Assembly (NCBI RefSeq): GCF_001399685.1
Contig: NZ_JTHN01000132.1
Location: 1 to 47,107 of the forward strand
Length of the DNA stretch: 47,107 nt
Origin: Paenibacillus sp. A3
GTDB lineage: Bacteria; Bacillota; Bacilli; Paenibacillales; NBRC-103111
Direction: 5' to 3'
Part shown: piece by piece, positions 26,955 to 35,128 of the stretch
Numbering within the stretch: the stretch's first letter is position 1
Layout: every line of letters begins with the position of its first letter
Notes under the pieces: model-generated
What the model was told of the DNA's origin: nothing
The model's input: the letters and a program-made list of their open reading frames with translations, nothing else
Databases searched by the model: none
Program-made: the position numbers and the translations under genes

Positions 26955-26965
26955 TTTTTCCTCAT
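26921..26965 (-). CDS. Leader peptide of the MFS gene, 14 aa
   Basis: A short ORF encodes MRKKQLRIRVDGDR and ends 57 nt before the MFS start. An alternative TTG start at 26977 would give 18 aa beginning MSTS. AGGAGGGG lies upstream, 13 nt from the ATG. The LRIR segment has the basic-x-basic arrangement found in macrolide-responsive stalling leaders such as that of ErmD. The pairing of its codons with the downstream ribosome site is the main support. Confidence 0.5.
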   Translation of the reverse strand: MRKKQLRIRVDGDR

Positions 26966-27000
26966 GCTAGTACTCAATCCCCTCCTAATCATTTTTAAAT

Positions 27001-27116
27001 ACTGTACGTACAGTTTACAAATTAGATAATGTAATAATATACTGAACGTATAGTTTTGTAAATGGGCAGTTTCAATTTTTCTTTTTTGTCCAATATCGTT
27101 ATACTGAACGTATAGT
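27001..27116. promoter_or_regulatory. Three TetR-type operators
   Basis: Palindromes ACTGTACGTACAGT at 27001-27014 (perfect), ACTGAACGTATAGT at 27041-27054 and again at 27103-27116. The last two are identical over an 18-bp stretch with flanks TAT and TTT. They lie between the divergent MFS and TetR genes, and the size fits a TetR dimer. Confidence 0.8.
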
Positions 27117-27161
27117 TTATATTTACGCTTAAGACGTGAATTTACGAAAGGGATGATTGCG

Positions 27162-27752
27162 GTGCACGGCAAAAGAGGGCGGCCGCGTAATGTCGAAACT
27201 CAAAAGTCTATCCTTTCCGCTTCTTATGAATTATTGTTGGAAAATGGCTTTGCAGCGGTCACAGTTGATAAAATTGCAGATCGCGCCAAAGTCAGCAAAG
27301 CCACGATTTATAAATGGTGGCCCAACAAGGCTGCCGTTGTCATGGATGGTTTTCTTTTTGCCGCCTCGGCAAGGTTACCCGTGCCTGATACGGGCTCGAC
27401 CTTGAACGATATTCTCATTCACGCTACGAATGTGACCCGATTTTTGACAAGTCGGGAGGGGACCATCATTACGGAGCTATTAGGCGAAGGGCAGTTTGAT
27501 CCCGGATTGGCCGAAGCCTATCGGACCCGATATTTCCAGCCCCGCCGGCTTGAGGCCAGGAACCTTCTGGAAAAAGGGGTTCAGCGCGGGGAATTGAAAA
27601 AAAATCTTGATATCGGATTATGCATCGATCTCATTTACGGACCGATTTTCTATCGCTTGCTTGTGACAGGCGAAAAATTGGACGATGCCTATGTGCAGCA
27701 ATTGGTAATGAACGCATTTGAAGGCATTCGTGCGACCCAGCCCATTTTATAA
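27162..27752 (+). CDS. TetR/AcrR-family repressor
   Basis: 196-aa regulator. The N-terminal helix-turn-helix is VTVDKIADRAKVSKATIYKWW, preceded by a basic RGRPRN arm, with a C-terminal ligand domain of the TetR C16-like kind. GTG at 27162-27164 is chosen because AAAGGG is 9 nt upstream; the in-frame ATG at 27153 directly abuts that site. It is divergent from the MFS pump and almost surely represses it and itself through the three palindromes between them. Confidence 0.92.
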   Translation: MHGKRGRPRNVETQKSILSASYELLLENGFAAVTVDKIADRAKVSKATIYKWWPNKAAVVMDGFLFAASARLPVPDTGSTLNDILIHATNVTRFLTSREGTIITELLGEGQFDPGLAEAYRTRYFQPRRLEARNLLEKGVQRGELKKNLDIGLCIDLIYGPIFYRLLVTGEKLDDAYVQQLVMNAFEGIRATQPIL

Positions 27753-27756
27753 ACGT

Positions 27757-27790
27757 CAAAAAGGCCTGTGCTCCTAACCTCGCACAGGCC
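27757..27790 (-). terminator. Terminator of the 198-aa gene
   Basis: A perfect 9-bp stem (27763-27771 with 27782-27790) is followed on the minus strand by TTTTT. On the plus strand no T run follows, so it serves mainly the leftward transcript. Confidence 0.7.
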
Positions 27791-27853
27791 GTTCAGCGGC
27801 TGTTCGCTGCGCTGCGATACGTTCCGCCAACGCCTTTCCTCAGCCAGATGATA

Positions 27854-28450
27854 TTACATTTCGAGCAGCAGCATCTCCTGCCGGAGTTCCATCAGCCTCT
27901 CCTTACATCGTTCGATCGCTTCCCGGTCTCCCTCTTGAAGCGCATCATGCAGCGTAGCCAGCTCGTAATCCAGCTCCAGCCGCAGCACCGGAATCCGTTC
28001 GTCCGGTCGTCTGGACCGGAACGCCTGCATCATTTCTTCCACCGTGACCACTGGTTCCTTTTGGAATAACACCTTATGTTCCACCCCCGAAATTTCAACC
28101 ATACGGATGATTTCGCCGAACATGATGTTTTCAATCAGAATCTGCCGGTCTTTGAAGCGCTTTACTACCGCGTGACCGCGGGTATCGCCGATCATCTTCT
28201 CCATCAGCTCCGCCAGCTTTTCGTCTTTAAAGGAGTAATTGCCCACGATTTTATACCGCTCGCCAATCCGCTGAAACCGCAGCTTTACCAGCTTGCGGCC
28301 GGTCCGGATCGAGACGATAAACTGTTGGTCGCTCTCGTTCCAATAGAGCGAGTAGCCTTCTTGAATGAGTGTTTTGATGAAGTTACGGATTAGCCGACGG
28401 TCAAACCGTAACTCAAGGTTGCAATATTCCACTTCATGACTCTTGCTCAC
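27854..28450 (-). CDS. Conserved hypothetical protein, 198 aa
   Basis: Soluble, highly charged protein. The N-terminal two thirds look alpha/beta (YSLYWNESDQQFIVSIRTG, LRFQRIGERYKIVGNYSF), and the C-terminus is a long helical, Glu/Arg/Leu-rich segment likely to form a coiled coil. There is no signal peptide, metal motif or known catalytic motif. I do not recognise the family. The start is GTG at 28448-28450, 6 nt after GGAGGGG. It is transcribed alone and has its own terminator. Confidence 0.7.
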   Translation of the reverse strand: MSKSHEVEYCNLELRFDRRLIRNFIKTLIQEGYSLYWNESDQQFIVSIRTGRKLVKLRFQRIGERYKIVGNYSFKDEKLAELMEKMIGDTRGHAVVKRFKDRQILIENIMFGEIIRMVEISGVEHKVLFQKEPVVTVEEMMQAFRSRRPDERIPVLRLELDYELATLHDALQEGDREAIERCKERLMELRQEMLLLEM

Positions 28451-28757
28451 GGCAATCCCCTCCTTGATGATAACTTGCTTAATGAACAGCGACGTCTTCT
28501 GGTTCGGTCCGTGCTGCTGCCGGCGTGTGTATTGGCGTGAACGCTAGTCGAACATGCTTATCTCTTTGATAGAATTTTCTGACTATTCTGTTTCTTAGTT
28601 CTATCTTATTATGAATCATATGATTTAGCAACTTGGATTATTGATTTTTTTAACGTTTTTTGAACCTATTTTTTTGCGGTCAGGTTGCCTCCGAAACAAA
28701 AAACGCCTCCGCTCTAAGGCGAAGACGTTACAAAGTATAATTTATTGCCTCCCGCCG
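28451..28757. other. Intergenic region without a gene
   Basis: An AT-rich stretch of 307 nt. It contains the upstream region of the 198-aa gene, a perfect 12-bp palindrome AATCATATGATT at 28614-28625, and the terminator of the ABC-2 permease genes at its right end. No convincing ORF or promoter was found. Confidence 0.5.
28695..28729 (-). terminator. Terminator of the ABC-2 transporter operon
   Basis: An 11-bp stem (28702-28712 with 28719-28729, two G-T pairs) is followed on the minus strand by six T. Confidence 0.75.
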
Positions 28758-29897
28758 CTAGCCGGCTTCCGTTTCGCCCGGCTTCATCACGACGGAGCCG
28801 ATACCGAGCAGCACCAGAGCGAACAGTCCCAGCACGCCGAGATGCATGACGACATCCCCCAGCCCTTGTCCCGAGCCGAGCCTGCGAATGGCTTCAATCG
28901 CCCAGGTTTGAGGCACAAAATTGGCCAGCTTCTGCATGAACTCGGGCATGATCGATACCGGCCAGAAGCAGCCGCCCAGCATGCAGGTCGGTGCCGAAAC
29001 CATCGAGTTGATCGCGCCGATATTCTCGCTGTTGCGGATCAAGCCGGCCACTGCGCTGCCGATGCCGATGACCGCCAGCAGGAAGCATTCCATCACAAGC
29101 AGATGCTGCATGAAAGGCAGCCCGTACGAAAAGTTCATCGCATACCGGGTAAACGCCAGCACCAGCACGATTTGCAGCGTACCTACCGCGAAGCTCCCGA
29201 GGAAGTTGCCAAGCATGATTTCGTAGGCGCGGACGGGAGCCGTAAACATTCGGGTCATCGTTTTTTGCTTCCGGTCTTCGACCATGATGGAGACGGAGCT
29301 GTTGACCAGCCCCATCAGGAACATCAGCAGGATACCCGTAGCGAGACCGAGCGCCGGACTGGCGTACCAGCCGTAATCGGTGCGTGTCGCACGAACCTGA
29401 TGCTTCTCTACCTGCTCCAGAACGAGATTCAGCCGGTCTTCCGCCTGACCTGAAGCGTCCAGCGCGCGCATAGCCGTGCTCACCCGGCGGATCGTTTGGT
29501 CCAAGCTCATCCGCAGCGTGAAGGACGCCTCGCTCATGGACAGCTCTAACTGCTCCACAGGCATGGCCCGGCCTTCCTTCAACCCTTGGGAGAAGCCCGC
29601 GGGGATGAGGAAAGCCGCATCCGCTTTGTGCTCGATCACCGCCGTTCGCATTGCGTCGAGAGTTGCCGCGGCGGAAAGCCGATAGCGGCCGGTATGCTCA
29701 AGCTCCCGCAAAATATGCCGGCCTACCGGTCCTTCATCCGCATTGATATAAAGGATGGATGCCTTCTCGTCCTGCTTCGCGGCAAAGCCGATAATAAGCG
29801 ACACGATCAAAGCCGGGGCGATGATAAACAACAGGAAGCCTCTGCGGTTTCCGATTGTTCTTTTAATTAAATTGACGGCAATAAACAGACTATTCAC
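28758..29897 (-). CDS. ABC-2 type permease (LnrN-like)
   Basis: 379-aa membrane subunit. One N-terminal helix (residues about 20-37), a long extracellular domain (to about 185) and five C-terminal helices form the ABC-2 layout, with FMQKLANFVPQTWAIEAIRRL near the end. The start is GTG at 29895-29897, after GGTGGG; the longer open frame upstream is the neighbouring permease read in another frame. It overlaps the upstream permease gene by 8 nt. Together with an ATPase and two-component genes it matches the composition of the Bacillus linearmycin-resistance exporter LnrLMN. Confidence 0.88.
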   Translation of the reverse strand: MNSLFIAVNLIKRTIGNRRGFLLFIIAPALIVSLIIGFAAKQDEKASILYINADEGPVGRHILRELEHTGRYRLSAAATLDAMRTAVIEHKADAAFLIPAGFSQGLKEGRAMPVEQLELSMSEASFTLRMSLDQTIRRVSTAMRALDASGQAEDRLNLVLEQVEKHQVRATRTDYGWYASPALGLATGILLMFLMGLVNSSVSIMVEDRKQKTMTRMFTAPVRAYEIMLGNFLGSFAVGTLQIVLVLAFTRYAMNFSYGLPFMQHLLVMECFLLAVIGIGSAVAGLIRNSENIGAINSMVSAPTCMLGGCFWPVSIMPEFMQKLANFVPQTWAIEAIRRLGSGQGLGDVVMHLGVLGLFALVLLGIGSVVMKPGETEAG

Positions 29898-31065
29898 GGT
29901 ATCCCACCTTCCGGTACGCCGCGAAGGCAACGGCCGCCAGCGCGGCGGCGATCGCAGCCAAAACCGTAACATGATGCAGCACGAGCTGCGGTTTTCCATC
30001 CAGCATCATCTGCAGGATGCTTTGCATCGCCCAATGATTGACCGTAAATTGCCCAATCCGCTCAAGTGCCCCTACCTGCGGATCAAAGCCTCCGCTTAAA
30101 AAGGTCATCAGCATAATGACGATCTGGAACGCCATCGTCACCGACTTGATGTTGCGGCAGTACAGCGAGCTTAGCATCGCCAGCGCCATCGAAGCCAGCA
30201 TGACGGCCAGACATACGGCTAGCAGGAATGCCGGACGATTCCCCCAGTCGACGCCATACGCATAATGCGTCACACCGATGATGACACACGCCTGGATCAA
30301 GGTCAGAAGGCCGTTTCCGATCATTTTGCCGAACATGATCTGATTCATCGTAACCGGCATGGAACCGAGTCTGAACAGCGTGTGATCCACACGCTCGTTC
30401 ACCAGGCTGATGGATGCCGTCATCCCGGCGTACAGCATGAACATGACGAGCATCGAGACGGAATAATATTGAAGCGCCGTATATTCCTTGCCCTCGTTTC
30501 CCAGCCTGCCCTCCGCAACGAATGTTTCCCCAGCGCCGGCATAAACGGATGCATCTGCCAGCTGAGTCATTACGGCCTGCGGTCCCAAAGTCAGGGCGGC
30601 AGCCTGCATGCTGTTCGCGTAAGCGAGATAGCTTTCCAGCGCCGTCTCGGCGATCAGGTTTTGTCCCCGGTCTTTGCCGGCAATCAGCTCCCACGAAGCC
30701 GGTTTTCCCTGCAGCAAAGCTTCCCCAAAGCCCTCAGGCACGATCAGACCGTATTCGGCTCTTCCCTCTTGAAGCGCACGCACCGCTTCCTCGCGGCTGG
30801 AAGATTCCTGCGTCTGGAGAATTTCCTTGGTTCTCGGATTGCTCAAATACGCCTTAAGCGGCTCGCTCCACCGGCTCTGATCCAGATTCACCACGGCGAC
30901 CTTCACGGGCGTGATCTTGACATCCTCCGCTTTAAACTCCTTGGAGAGCGCCGAGCCCAGAATTAAAATCAGAACCAGCGGCAGCAAAAACAAAACGAGC
31001 ATCACCACTTTGATGCGGCTTAACCGCAAAAGCTCGTAACCGGCGACGGTCCATACAATGCGCAT
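29890..31065 (-). CDS. ABC-2 type permease (LnrM-like)
   Basis: 391 aa with the same layout: N-terminal helix at about 19-37, extracellular domain to about 200, then five to six helices (MLVMFMLYAGMTASISLV, GNGLLTLIQACVIIGVTHY). The C-terminal FTVNHWAMQSILQMML corresponds to the conserved end segment of the family. It lies 12 nt after the ATPase gene and overlaps the next permease. Probably a heteromeric exporter with its neighbour for membrane-active compounds. Confidence 0.88.
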   Translation of the reverse strand: MRIVWTVAGYELLRLSRIKVVMLVLFLLPLVLILILGSALSKEFKAEDVKITPVKVAVVNLDQSRWSEPLKAYLSNPRTKEILQTQESSSREEAVRALQEGRAEYGLIVPEGFGEALLQGKPASWELIAGKDRGQNLIAETALESYLAYANSMQAAALTLGPQAVMTQLADASVYAGAGETFVAEGRLGNEGKEYTALQYYSVSMLVMFMLYAGMTASISLVNERVDHTLFRLGSMPVTMNQIMFGKMIGNGLLTLIQACVIIGVTHYAYGVDWGNRPAFLLAVCLAVMLASMALAMLSSLYCRNIKSVTMAFQIVIMLMTFLSGGFDPQVGALERIGQFTVNHWAMQSILQMMLDGKPQLVLHHVTVLAAIAAALAAVAFAAYRKVGYRE

Positions 31066-31077
31066 GCTCTCCGCCTC

Positions 31078-32013
31078 CTAATCCCGAAGCGTCCGTCCCG
31101 TCAACGACAGGAACAGCGCCTCCAGGTCCGGCTCCACGCGGCTCAGCGATTGAATGACGACCTGATGCTTCGATAAAATGTACAAAATGTCCTGCAGCGA
31201 ATTGGGCGAGGACGGCAAATAAATTTCCAGCGTCCGGTCGTCTGTCGCCACTTGCTGGATGCGCGGGTGCGCCTGCAGCTCGGCCACGGCTTCTTCCTTG
31301 ACCTCCGCGACTTTGACGATCAGCTTCTCGTCCGAGGCGACGAGCGCCCGCAAATCCTCCTGCGTGCCGCAGGCGATCAAGTGGCCGTGATCGATAATGC
31401 CGACCCGCGTGCTGATTGCGGCAACCTCTTCCATATAATGGCTCGTATAAATGATGGTCGAGCCCATCTGATTCAGCTTGCGGACCGAATCGAGGATATG
31501 GTTGCGGGATTGCGGGTCGATCCCGACCGTCGGCTCGTCCATGATGATCAGCTTCGGCCGGTGCATGATCGCGCACGCGATATTCAGCCGCCGCTTCATC
31601 CCTCCCGAGTAAGCGCCGGGCTTCTCGCCCTGCCGGTCCGACAGCCCTACGAACTCCAACGCTTCCTGCACCCGCTCGCGCAGCAGATCTCCCCGCAGAC
31701 CGTACAGCTTGCCGAAAAACGTGACGTTTTCACGGGCCGTCAAGTTTTCGTAAATCGCGAGCTCCTGCGGCACGAGACCGATCCTCCGCTTGATCTCAAG
31801 CGGATTGGCGGCAACGGAAATGCCTTCGATCCGCATTTCGCCCTGATCGATTTTGAGCAGACCGCAGAGCATTTTGATCGTGGTGCTTTTCCCGGCTCCG
31901 TTCGGCCCGAGCAGACCGAATACTTCCCCCTGCCGGATGCTTAAATTCAAATGATCTACGGAAATGTTGCCGCCGTACCGTTTGACGACATCTTTGATTT
32001 CGATAAATGACAC
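31078..32013 (-). CDS. ABC transporter ATP-binding protein (LnrL-like)
   Basis: 311-aa ATPase, the same length as Bacillus LnrL (YfiL) as I recall it. Walker A GPNGAGKST, Q-loop VPQELAIYENLTA, signature YSGGMKRRLNIA, Walker B LIIMDEPTVGID and H-loop YTSHYMEE are all intact. A C-terminal domain of about 80 aa follows. The start is GTG at 32011-32013, 9 nt after AAGGAG. The ATG 17 codons upstream has no ribosome site. It is first in the exporter operon and divergent from the sensor kinase gene. Confidence 0.93.
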   Translation of the reverse strand: MSFIEIKDVVKRYGGNISVDHLNLSIRQGEVFGLLGPNGAGKSTTIKMLCGLLKIDQGEMRIEGISVAANPLEIKRRIGLVPQELAIYENLTARENVTFFGKLYGLRGDLLRERVQEALEFVGLSDRQGEKPGAYSGGMKRRLNIACAIMHRPKLIIMDEPTVGIDPQSRNHILDSVRKLNQMGSTIIYTSHYMEEVAAISTRVGIIDHGHLIACGTQEDLRALVASDEKLIVKVAEVKEEAVAELQAHPRIQQVATDDRTLEIYLPSSPNSLQDILYILSKHQVVIQSLSRVEPDLEALFLSLTGRTLRD

Positions 32014-32084
32014 GTGAGCCCGCTCCTTGTAAGGTGATGTGCTTTGATTGTATTGTACCGCCATTCATGACGCAAAGCAGGTAG

Positions 32085-32113
32085 CTTTCGTCATTTGTTG
32101 GGAATGACGAAAG
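32085..32113. promoter_or_regulatory. 11-bp inverted repeat between exporter and two-component genes
   Basis: Perfect arms CTTTCGTCATT (32085-32095) and AATGACGAAAG (32103-32113) with a 7-nt spacer. A degenerate half-site (ATGACGCAAAG) lies at 32066-32076. The repeat lies roughly 45-60 bp upstream of both predicted divergent starts, fitting a binding site for the adjacent response regulator. Confidence 0.65.
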
Positions 32114-32134
32114 TCACGAAGGCCCGCCTTATGA

Positions 32135-32140
32135 TATAAT
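32135..32140 (+). promoter_or_regulatory. Putative -10 box of the kinase promoter
   Basis: A perfect TATAAT without a recognisable -35 (AGTCAC at 17-nt spacing). The inverted repeat ends where the -35 should be, suggesting an activator-dependent promoter. Confidence 0.45.
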
Positions 32141-32162
32141 CGCATATGGAGGCGCATAAGGG

Positions 32163-33293
32163 ATGCTTTTACTGCTGCGATACGCACTGATTCTTTTTCC
32201 CGCCGTCAGCACGGCTTATATGCTGCCGCTCGAACGAAGCGGACAGCTCGCTTTCTATACGCTGGTACTGCTTGCCGTTGCGGAAATAAGCCGCTCTTGG
32301 CTGCCGGGGCGGGCACAGAACTTGGCGGCTGCGGCCGAAATGCTGTTCGTCACTTGGCTCAGTCTGCAAATGGAAGGGATGATGTTCGCCTGTCATTATT
32401 CCACGTTGACGGCTTATATGCTGAAGGAGCGATCGGGACTCCGCTGGTTTCTGCTTGCGCTACAGGCTGTGCTTTTGAACGGTTCGCTCACCGCCCATCC
32501 CGACATGGAGCTGAAGCTTACGGCCAATCTGCTGCTGGCCACCGGTGCGATGCTGCTGTACGGTTGGGCGGAAACCGGCGACCGGAAGCGGGAGCTGGAG
32601 CAGGTGTACGACGAATTGCGAAGCAAAGCCTACGAGCTGGATGCCGCCCGTAAAAGGCTTGTCGAATACGCCGGCAAGGTGGAGCAGTTGGCGCAGACGG
32701 AGGAGCGGACCCGTATCTCGCACGAAATTCACGACGATCTCGGACATAAGCTGATCCGGCTGAAAATGATGCTGGAAGCGATCATCCGGATTTCGCCCGG
32801 GCAGCCGGAGAAAGGCATGGAGATGACCCGGATCGTCCGGGATCAGCTGACGGAAGCGATGGACACGCTCCGGCGGACGGTCCGGCGGATGAAGCCGACG
32901 GCGGAGGAGGGGCAGAGCTTCTCGCTCAAGCGGCTGATCGAGGACTTCGCAGCCGATCCGCAGCTTCAAATTCGCTGCGAAATCACTGGCGTGCCGCGCC
33001 CGCTTTACCCGAGTCTTGAAATCGTGCTTTACCGGAATGCTCAAGAAGCCGTGACCAACGCCCTTCGTCACGGGCAGGCTACCGAGGTGCTTATCGAGCT
33101 GAGCTTCAAGGAGTCCAATGTCTCCATGACCGTTTCCAATAACGGGATGCTGCCGGATTCGGCCGCTGTGGGCAGGGGACTCGGTCTCAGCGGCATGGAG
33201 GAACGGACGCGGCTGGTAGGCGGAGAGCTGCGCATTCAAACCGACGGCCGGTTCGCCGTCACGACCCTCGTGCCGACGCCCGGTGCGCAATAA
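32163..33293 (+). CDS. Sensor histidine kinase (LnrJ-like, HisKA_3 family)
   Basis: 376-aa membrane kinase. Four to five N-terminal hydrophobic segments (to about residue 137) have almost no extracellular loop, so sensing is probably within the membrane. A coiled-coil linker follows, then the dimerisation domain with phospho-acceptor H190 in RISHEIHDDLGHKL and an ATPase domain with the N box EAVTNALRHG and GRGLGLSGMEERTRLVGG. ATG follows GGAGG at 10 nt. It is 49 nt before its response regulator and divergent from an ABC exporter. Confidence 0.93.
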   Translation: MLLLLRYALILFPAVSTAYMLPLERSGQLAFYTLVLLAVAEISRSWLPGRAQNLAAAAEMLFVTWLSLQMEGMMFACHYSTLTAYMLKERSGLRWFLLALQAVLLNGSLTAHPDMELKLTANLLLATGAMLLYGWAETGDRKRELEQVYDELRSKAYELDAARKRLVEYAGKVEQLAQTEERTRISHEIHDDLGHKLIRLKMMLEAIIRISPGQPEKGMEMTRIVRDQLTEAMDTLRRTVRRMKPTAEEGQSFSLKRLIEDFAADPQLQIRCEITGVPRPLYPSLEIVLYRNAQEAVTNALRHGQATEVLIELSFKESNVSMTVSNNGMLPDSAAVGRGLGLSGMEERTRLVGGELRIQTDGRFAVTTLVPTPGAQ

Positions 33294-33342
33294 GAGGCAC
33301 CGACGAAAGATTCCAACCCATTAGGAGGCGGGTAATGCTGCC

Positions 33343-34035
33343 ATGATTCGAGTATTAATTGTTGATGACGACCCGTTTATCCGTGAAAGCATGAAAATGA
33401 TTTTGGAGCTAGACCCGGAATTACGCGTAGTTGGAGCGTGCGGCGACGGAAACGAAGCCCACCGCTTTTTTACCGACGGACAAACCGCCGATGTCGTGCT
33501 GATGGATATTCGCATGCCTAACTGCTCCGGGGTCGAAGGCACGTTGAACATCAAGCGGGCGTCGCCCGATACCCGCGTGCTCATTCTGACGACCTTCGAC
33601 GACGACGATTATATCGTCGAGGCGCTGCGCAACGGCGCAAGCGGCTACTTGCTCAAGAATATCCCGCCGGACCGAATCGTGCAGGGCATTAAAACGGTTC
33701 ACCAAGGCAACTGGCTCATCCACCCGGATATTGCCCGCAAGCTGACCGGCTGGATTCATCCCCAGTCTCCCGCGCAAGCGCAAGCGGAGGCGGCTTTGGA
33801 ACAAGTGACGCAGAGCCGCAAGGACCCTTTTGCCAGGTTCGAAGCGTACGGCCTCACCCCTACGGAGAAGCAGGTAGTCGAGAAAATCGCGGAAGGGTTG
33901 TCCAATAAAGAAATCGCCCAGGAACTGTTCCTGAGCGAAGGGACGATCAAAAATTACATATCGGAGATTTTGAGCAAGCTCGGCCTGAGGGACCGGACGC
34001 AAATCGCCATTCTCTATTGGAAACACGAAGATTAA
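33343..34035 (+). CDS. Response regulator, NarL/LuxR type (LnrK-like)
   Basis: 230 aa. The receiver has the acidic triad VDDD at residues 7-10, phospho-acceptor D55 in LMDIRMP, T84 and K105 in GYLLKN. The C-terminal helix-turn-helix is LTPTEKQVVEKIAEGLSNKE through LSEGTIKNYISEI. The likely target is the inverted repeat upstream of the kinase and exporter genes. The best-spaced ATG after AGGAGG (33335) opens only a three-codon frame (M-L-P-stop) that overlaps the true start; this may couple initiation. The stop overlaps that of the convergent gene. Confidence 0.94.
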   Translation: MIRVLIVDDDPFIRESMKMILELDPELRVVGACGDGNEAHRFFTDGQTADVVLMDIRMPNCSGVEGTLNIKRASPDTRVLILTTFDDDDYIVEALRNGASGYLLKNIPPDRIVQGIKTVHQGNWLIHPDIARKLTGWIHPQSPAQAQAEAALEQVTQSRKDPFARFEAYGLTPTEKQVVEKIAEGLSNKEIAQELFLSEGTIKNYISEILSKLGLRDRTQIAILYWKHED

Positions 34036-34955
34036 CGAGTGCCCCGTTTGTTGGCTTCCTCCTGCAGGTCAATGCGGTCGATCATGTTGACAGTATAGCT
34101 GATCTCGGAGGAAGCATTGTTTTTCGTCAGCTTCAGACGACCTAGTATATACCTCTTGACCACGCCTCCGTTCGGGGGCGGAGGGCTTTTTGGATCGATA
34201 GGCAATTGTACGGTTTCGTGGAACAAGTAATCGTACTCGTCCTCTTCCTCGCGTTTGTCGATAATGACCGCTTTTTGGTAGAACACCGCTTCCCCGTACT
34301 TGAGCATCTGCGAATTTTTGATGTACGTCCGCAGCGTCTCGATCTTTTTCGGGCTTACTTCCCCTTTGATGATGTAATTGTCGCCATTGGTGGCGTACAC
34401 CTGCTCCGGGTTCTGCCGCCAGCGCTTCTTCAGCTCCTGCTCATTGATGTACACCACACCGGTCAGGCGCTCCCGCGCTTTCTTCAAGCCACTCGTATCG
34501 ATGCCCATCCGTTTGACGTCGGTTTCCCGGTAATACGGCACATAGGCCGACAAATTCTTCTTGTTGTACGTCAGAAGCATCGGGTATTCGGCCCCAAGGT
34601 ATTTGAGCGTAATCGAGTACGGGTCGGACAGCTCGATCGATTCGTATTCCTGATTCGAATCCTCCGGCTTCTGCTCGGGATTAATCCGGCTGTTGATGTA
34701 GATCGTCTTCGTATCTTCCCGCCAGAGCAGGTTGGCGCCAAGCAGTCTGGTCAGATCGGCCAGCGGCAGGTAACTCTTGTCCTTATACACCAGCGGCGAT
34801 TCCGACAGCTTGACGGACTCCCCATCCAGCACGAGATTGAAATCGGGACGCAGGTAAGCGTCTACCCGCTGCAAAACGTTCTCGGCGTAAACGCCGGCGG
34901 CGAACGCTCCGCTAATGATCGCGGCAAGTACCGCGACTCGCTTCATTCGCTTCAT
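34032..34955 (-). CDS. Secreted protein with copper amine oxidase N-terminal-like domain
   Basis: 307 aa. The N-terminal signal peptide (KRMKRVAVLAAIISGAFAAG, then VYAEN) is followed by a Cu-amine-oxidase-N1-like domain (about 35-95; VLDGESVKLSESPLVYKDKS and YLPLADLTRLLGANLLW). Such domains are common in Paenibacillus cell-surface proteins. There is no catalytic oxidase domain. The remainder is Lys/Glu/Tyr-rich and unassigned. The stop overlaps the response-regulator stop by 4 nt (TTAA). Confidence 0.85.
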   Translation of the reverse strand: MKRMKRVAVLAAIISGAFAAGVYAENVLQRVDAYLRPDFNLVLDGESVKLSESPLVYKDKSYLPLADLTRLLGANLLWREDTKTIYINSRINPEQKPEDSNQEYESIELSDPYSITLKYLGAEYPMLLTYNKKNLSAYVPYYRETDVKRMGIDTSGLKKARERLTGVVYINEQELKKRWRQNPEQVYATNGDNYIIKGEVSPKKIETLRTYIKNSQMLKYGEAVFYQKAVIIDKREEEDEYDYLFHETVQLPIDPKSPPPPNGGVVKRYILGRLKLTKNNASSEISYTVNMIDRIDLQEEANKRGTR

Positions 34956-35044
34956 TCACACCCATACCTTTCTATAAAAATAGGAAAAATGTGGTCTGCT
35001 TCTACCATTCGACAAAAGACCGCGAAATCCTGCAAAATTTGTAG

Positions 35045-35072
35045 TTGACAATACACCTAATTCCTATAAAAT
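35045..35072 (+). promoter_or_regulatory. Putative promoter of the ABC importer operon
   Basis: A perfect TTGACA (35045-35050) lies 16 nt from TAAAAT (35067-35072). CTATA...TATAG arms with an 11-nt spacer overlap and follow the -10 and could be an operator. Confidence 0.5.
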
Positions 35073-35128
35073 AAGTTGGTATAGTTGATTTTGCGTTTTT
35101 TCATGTCTCTTCGAGGAGAGTGAACCCA

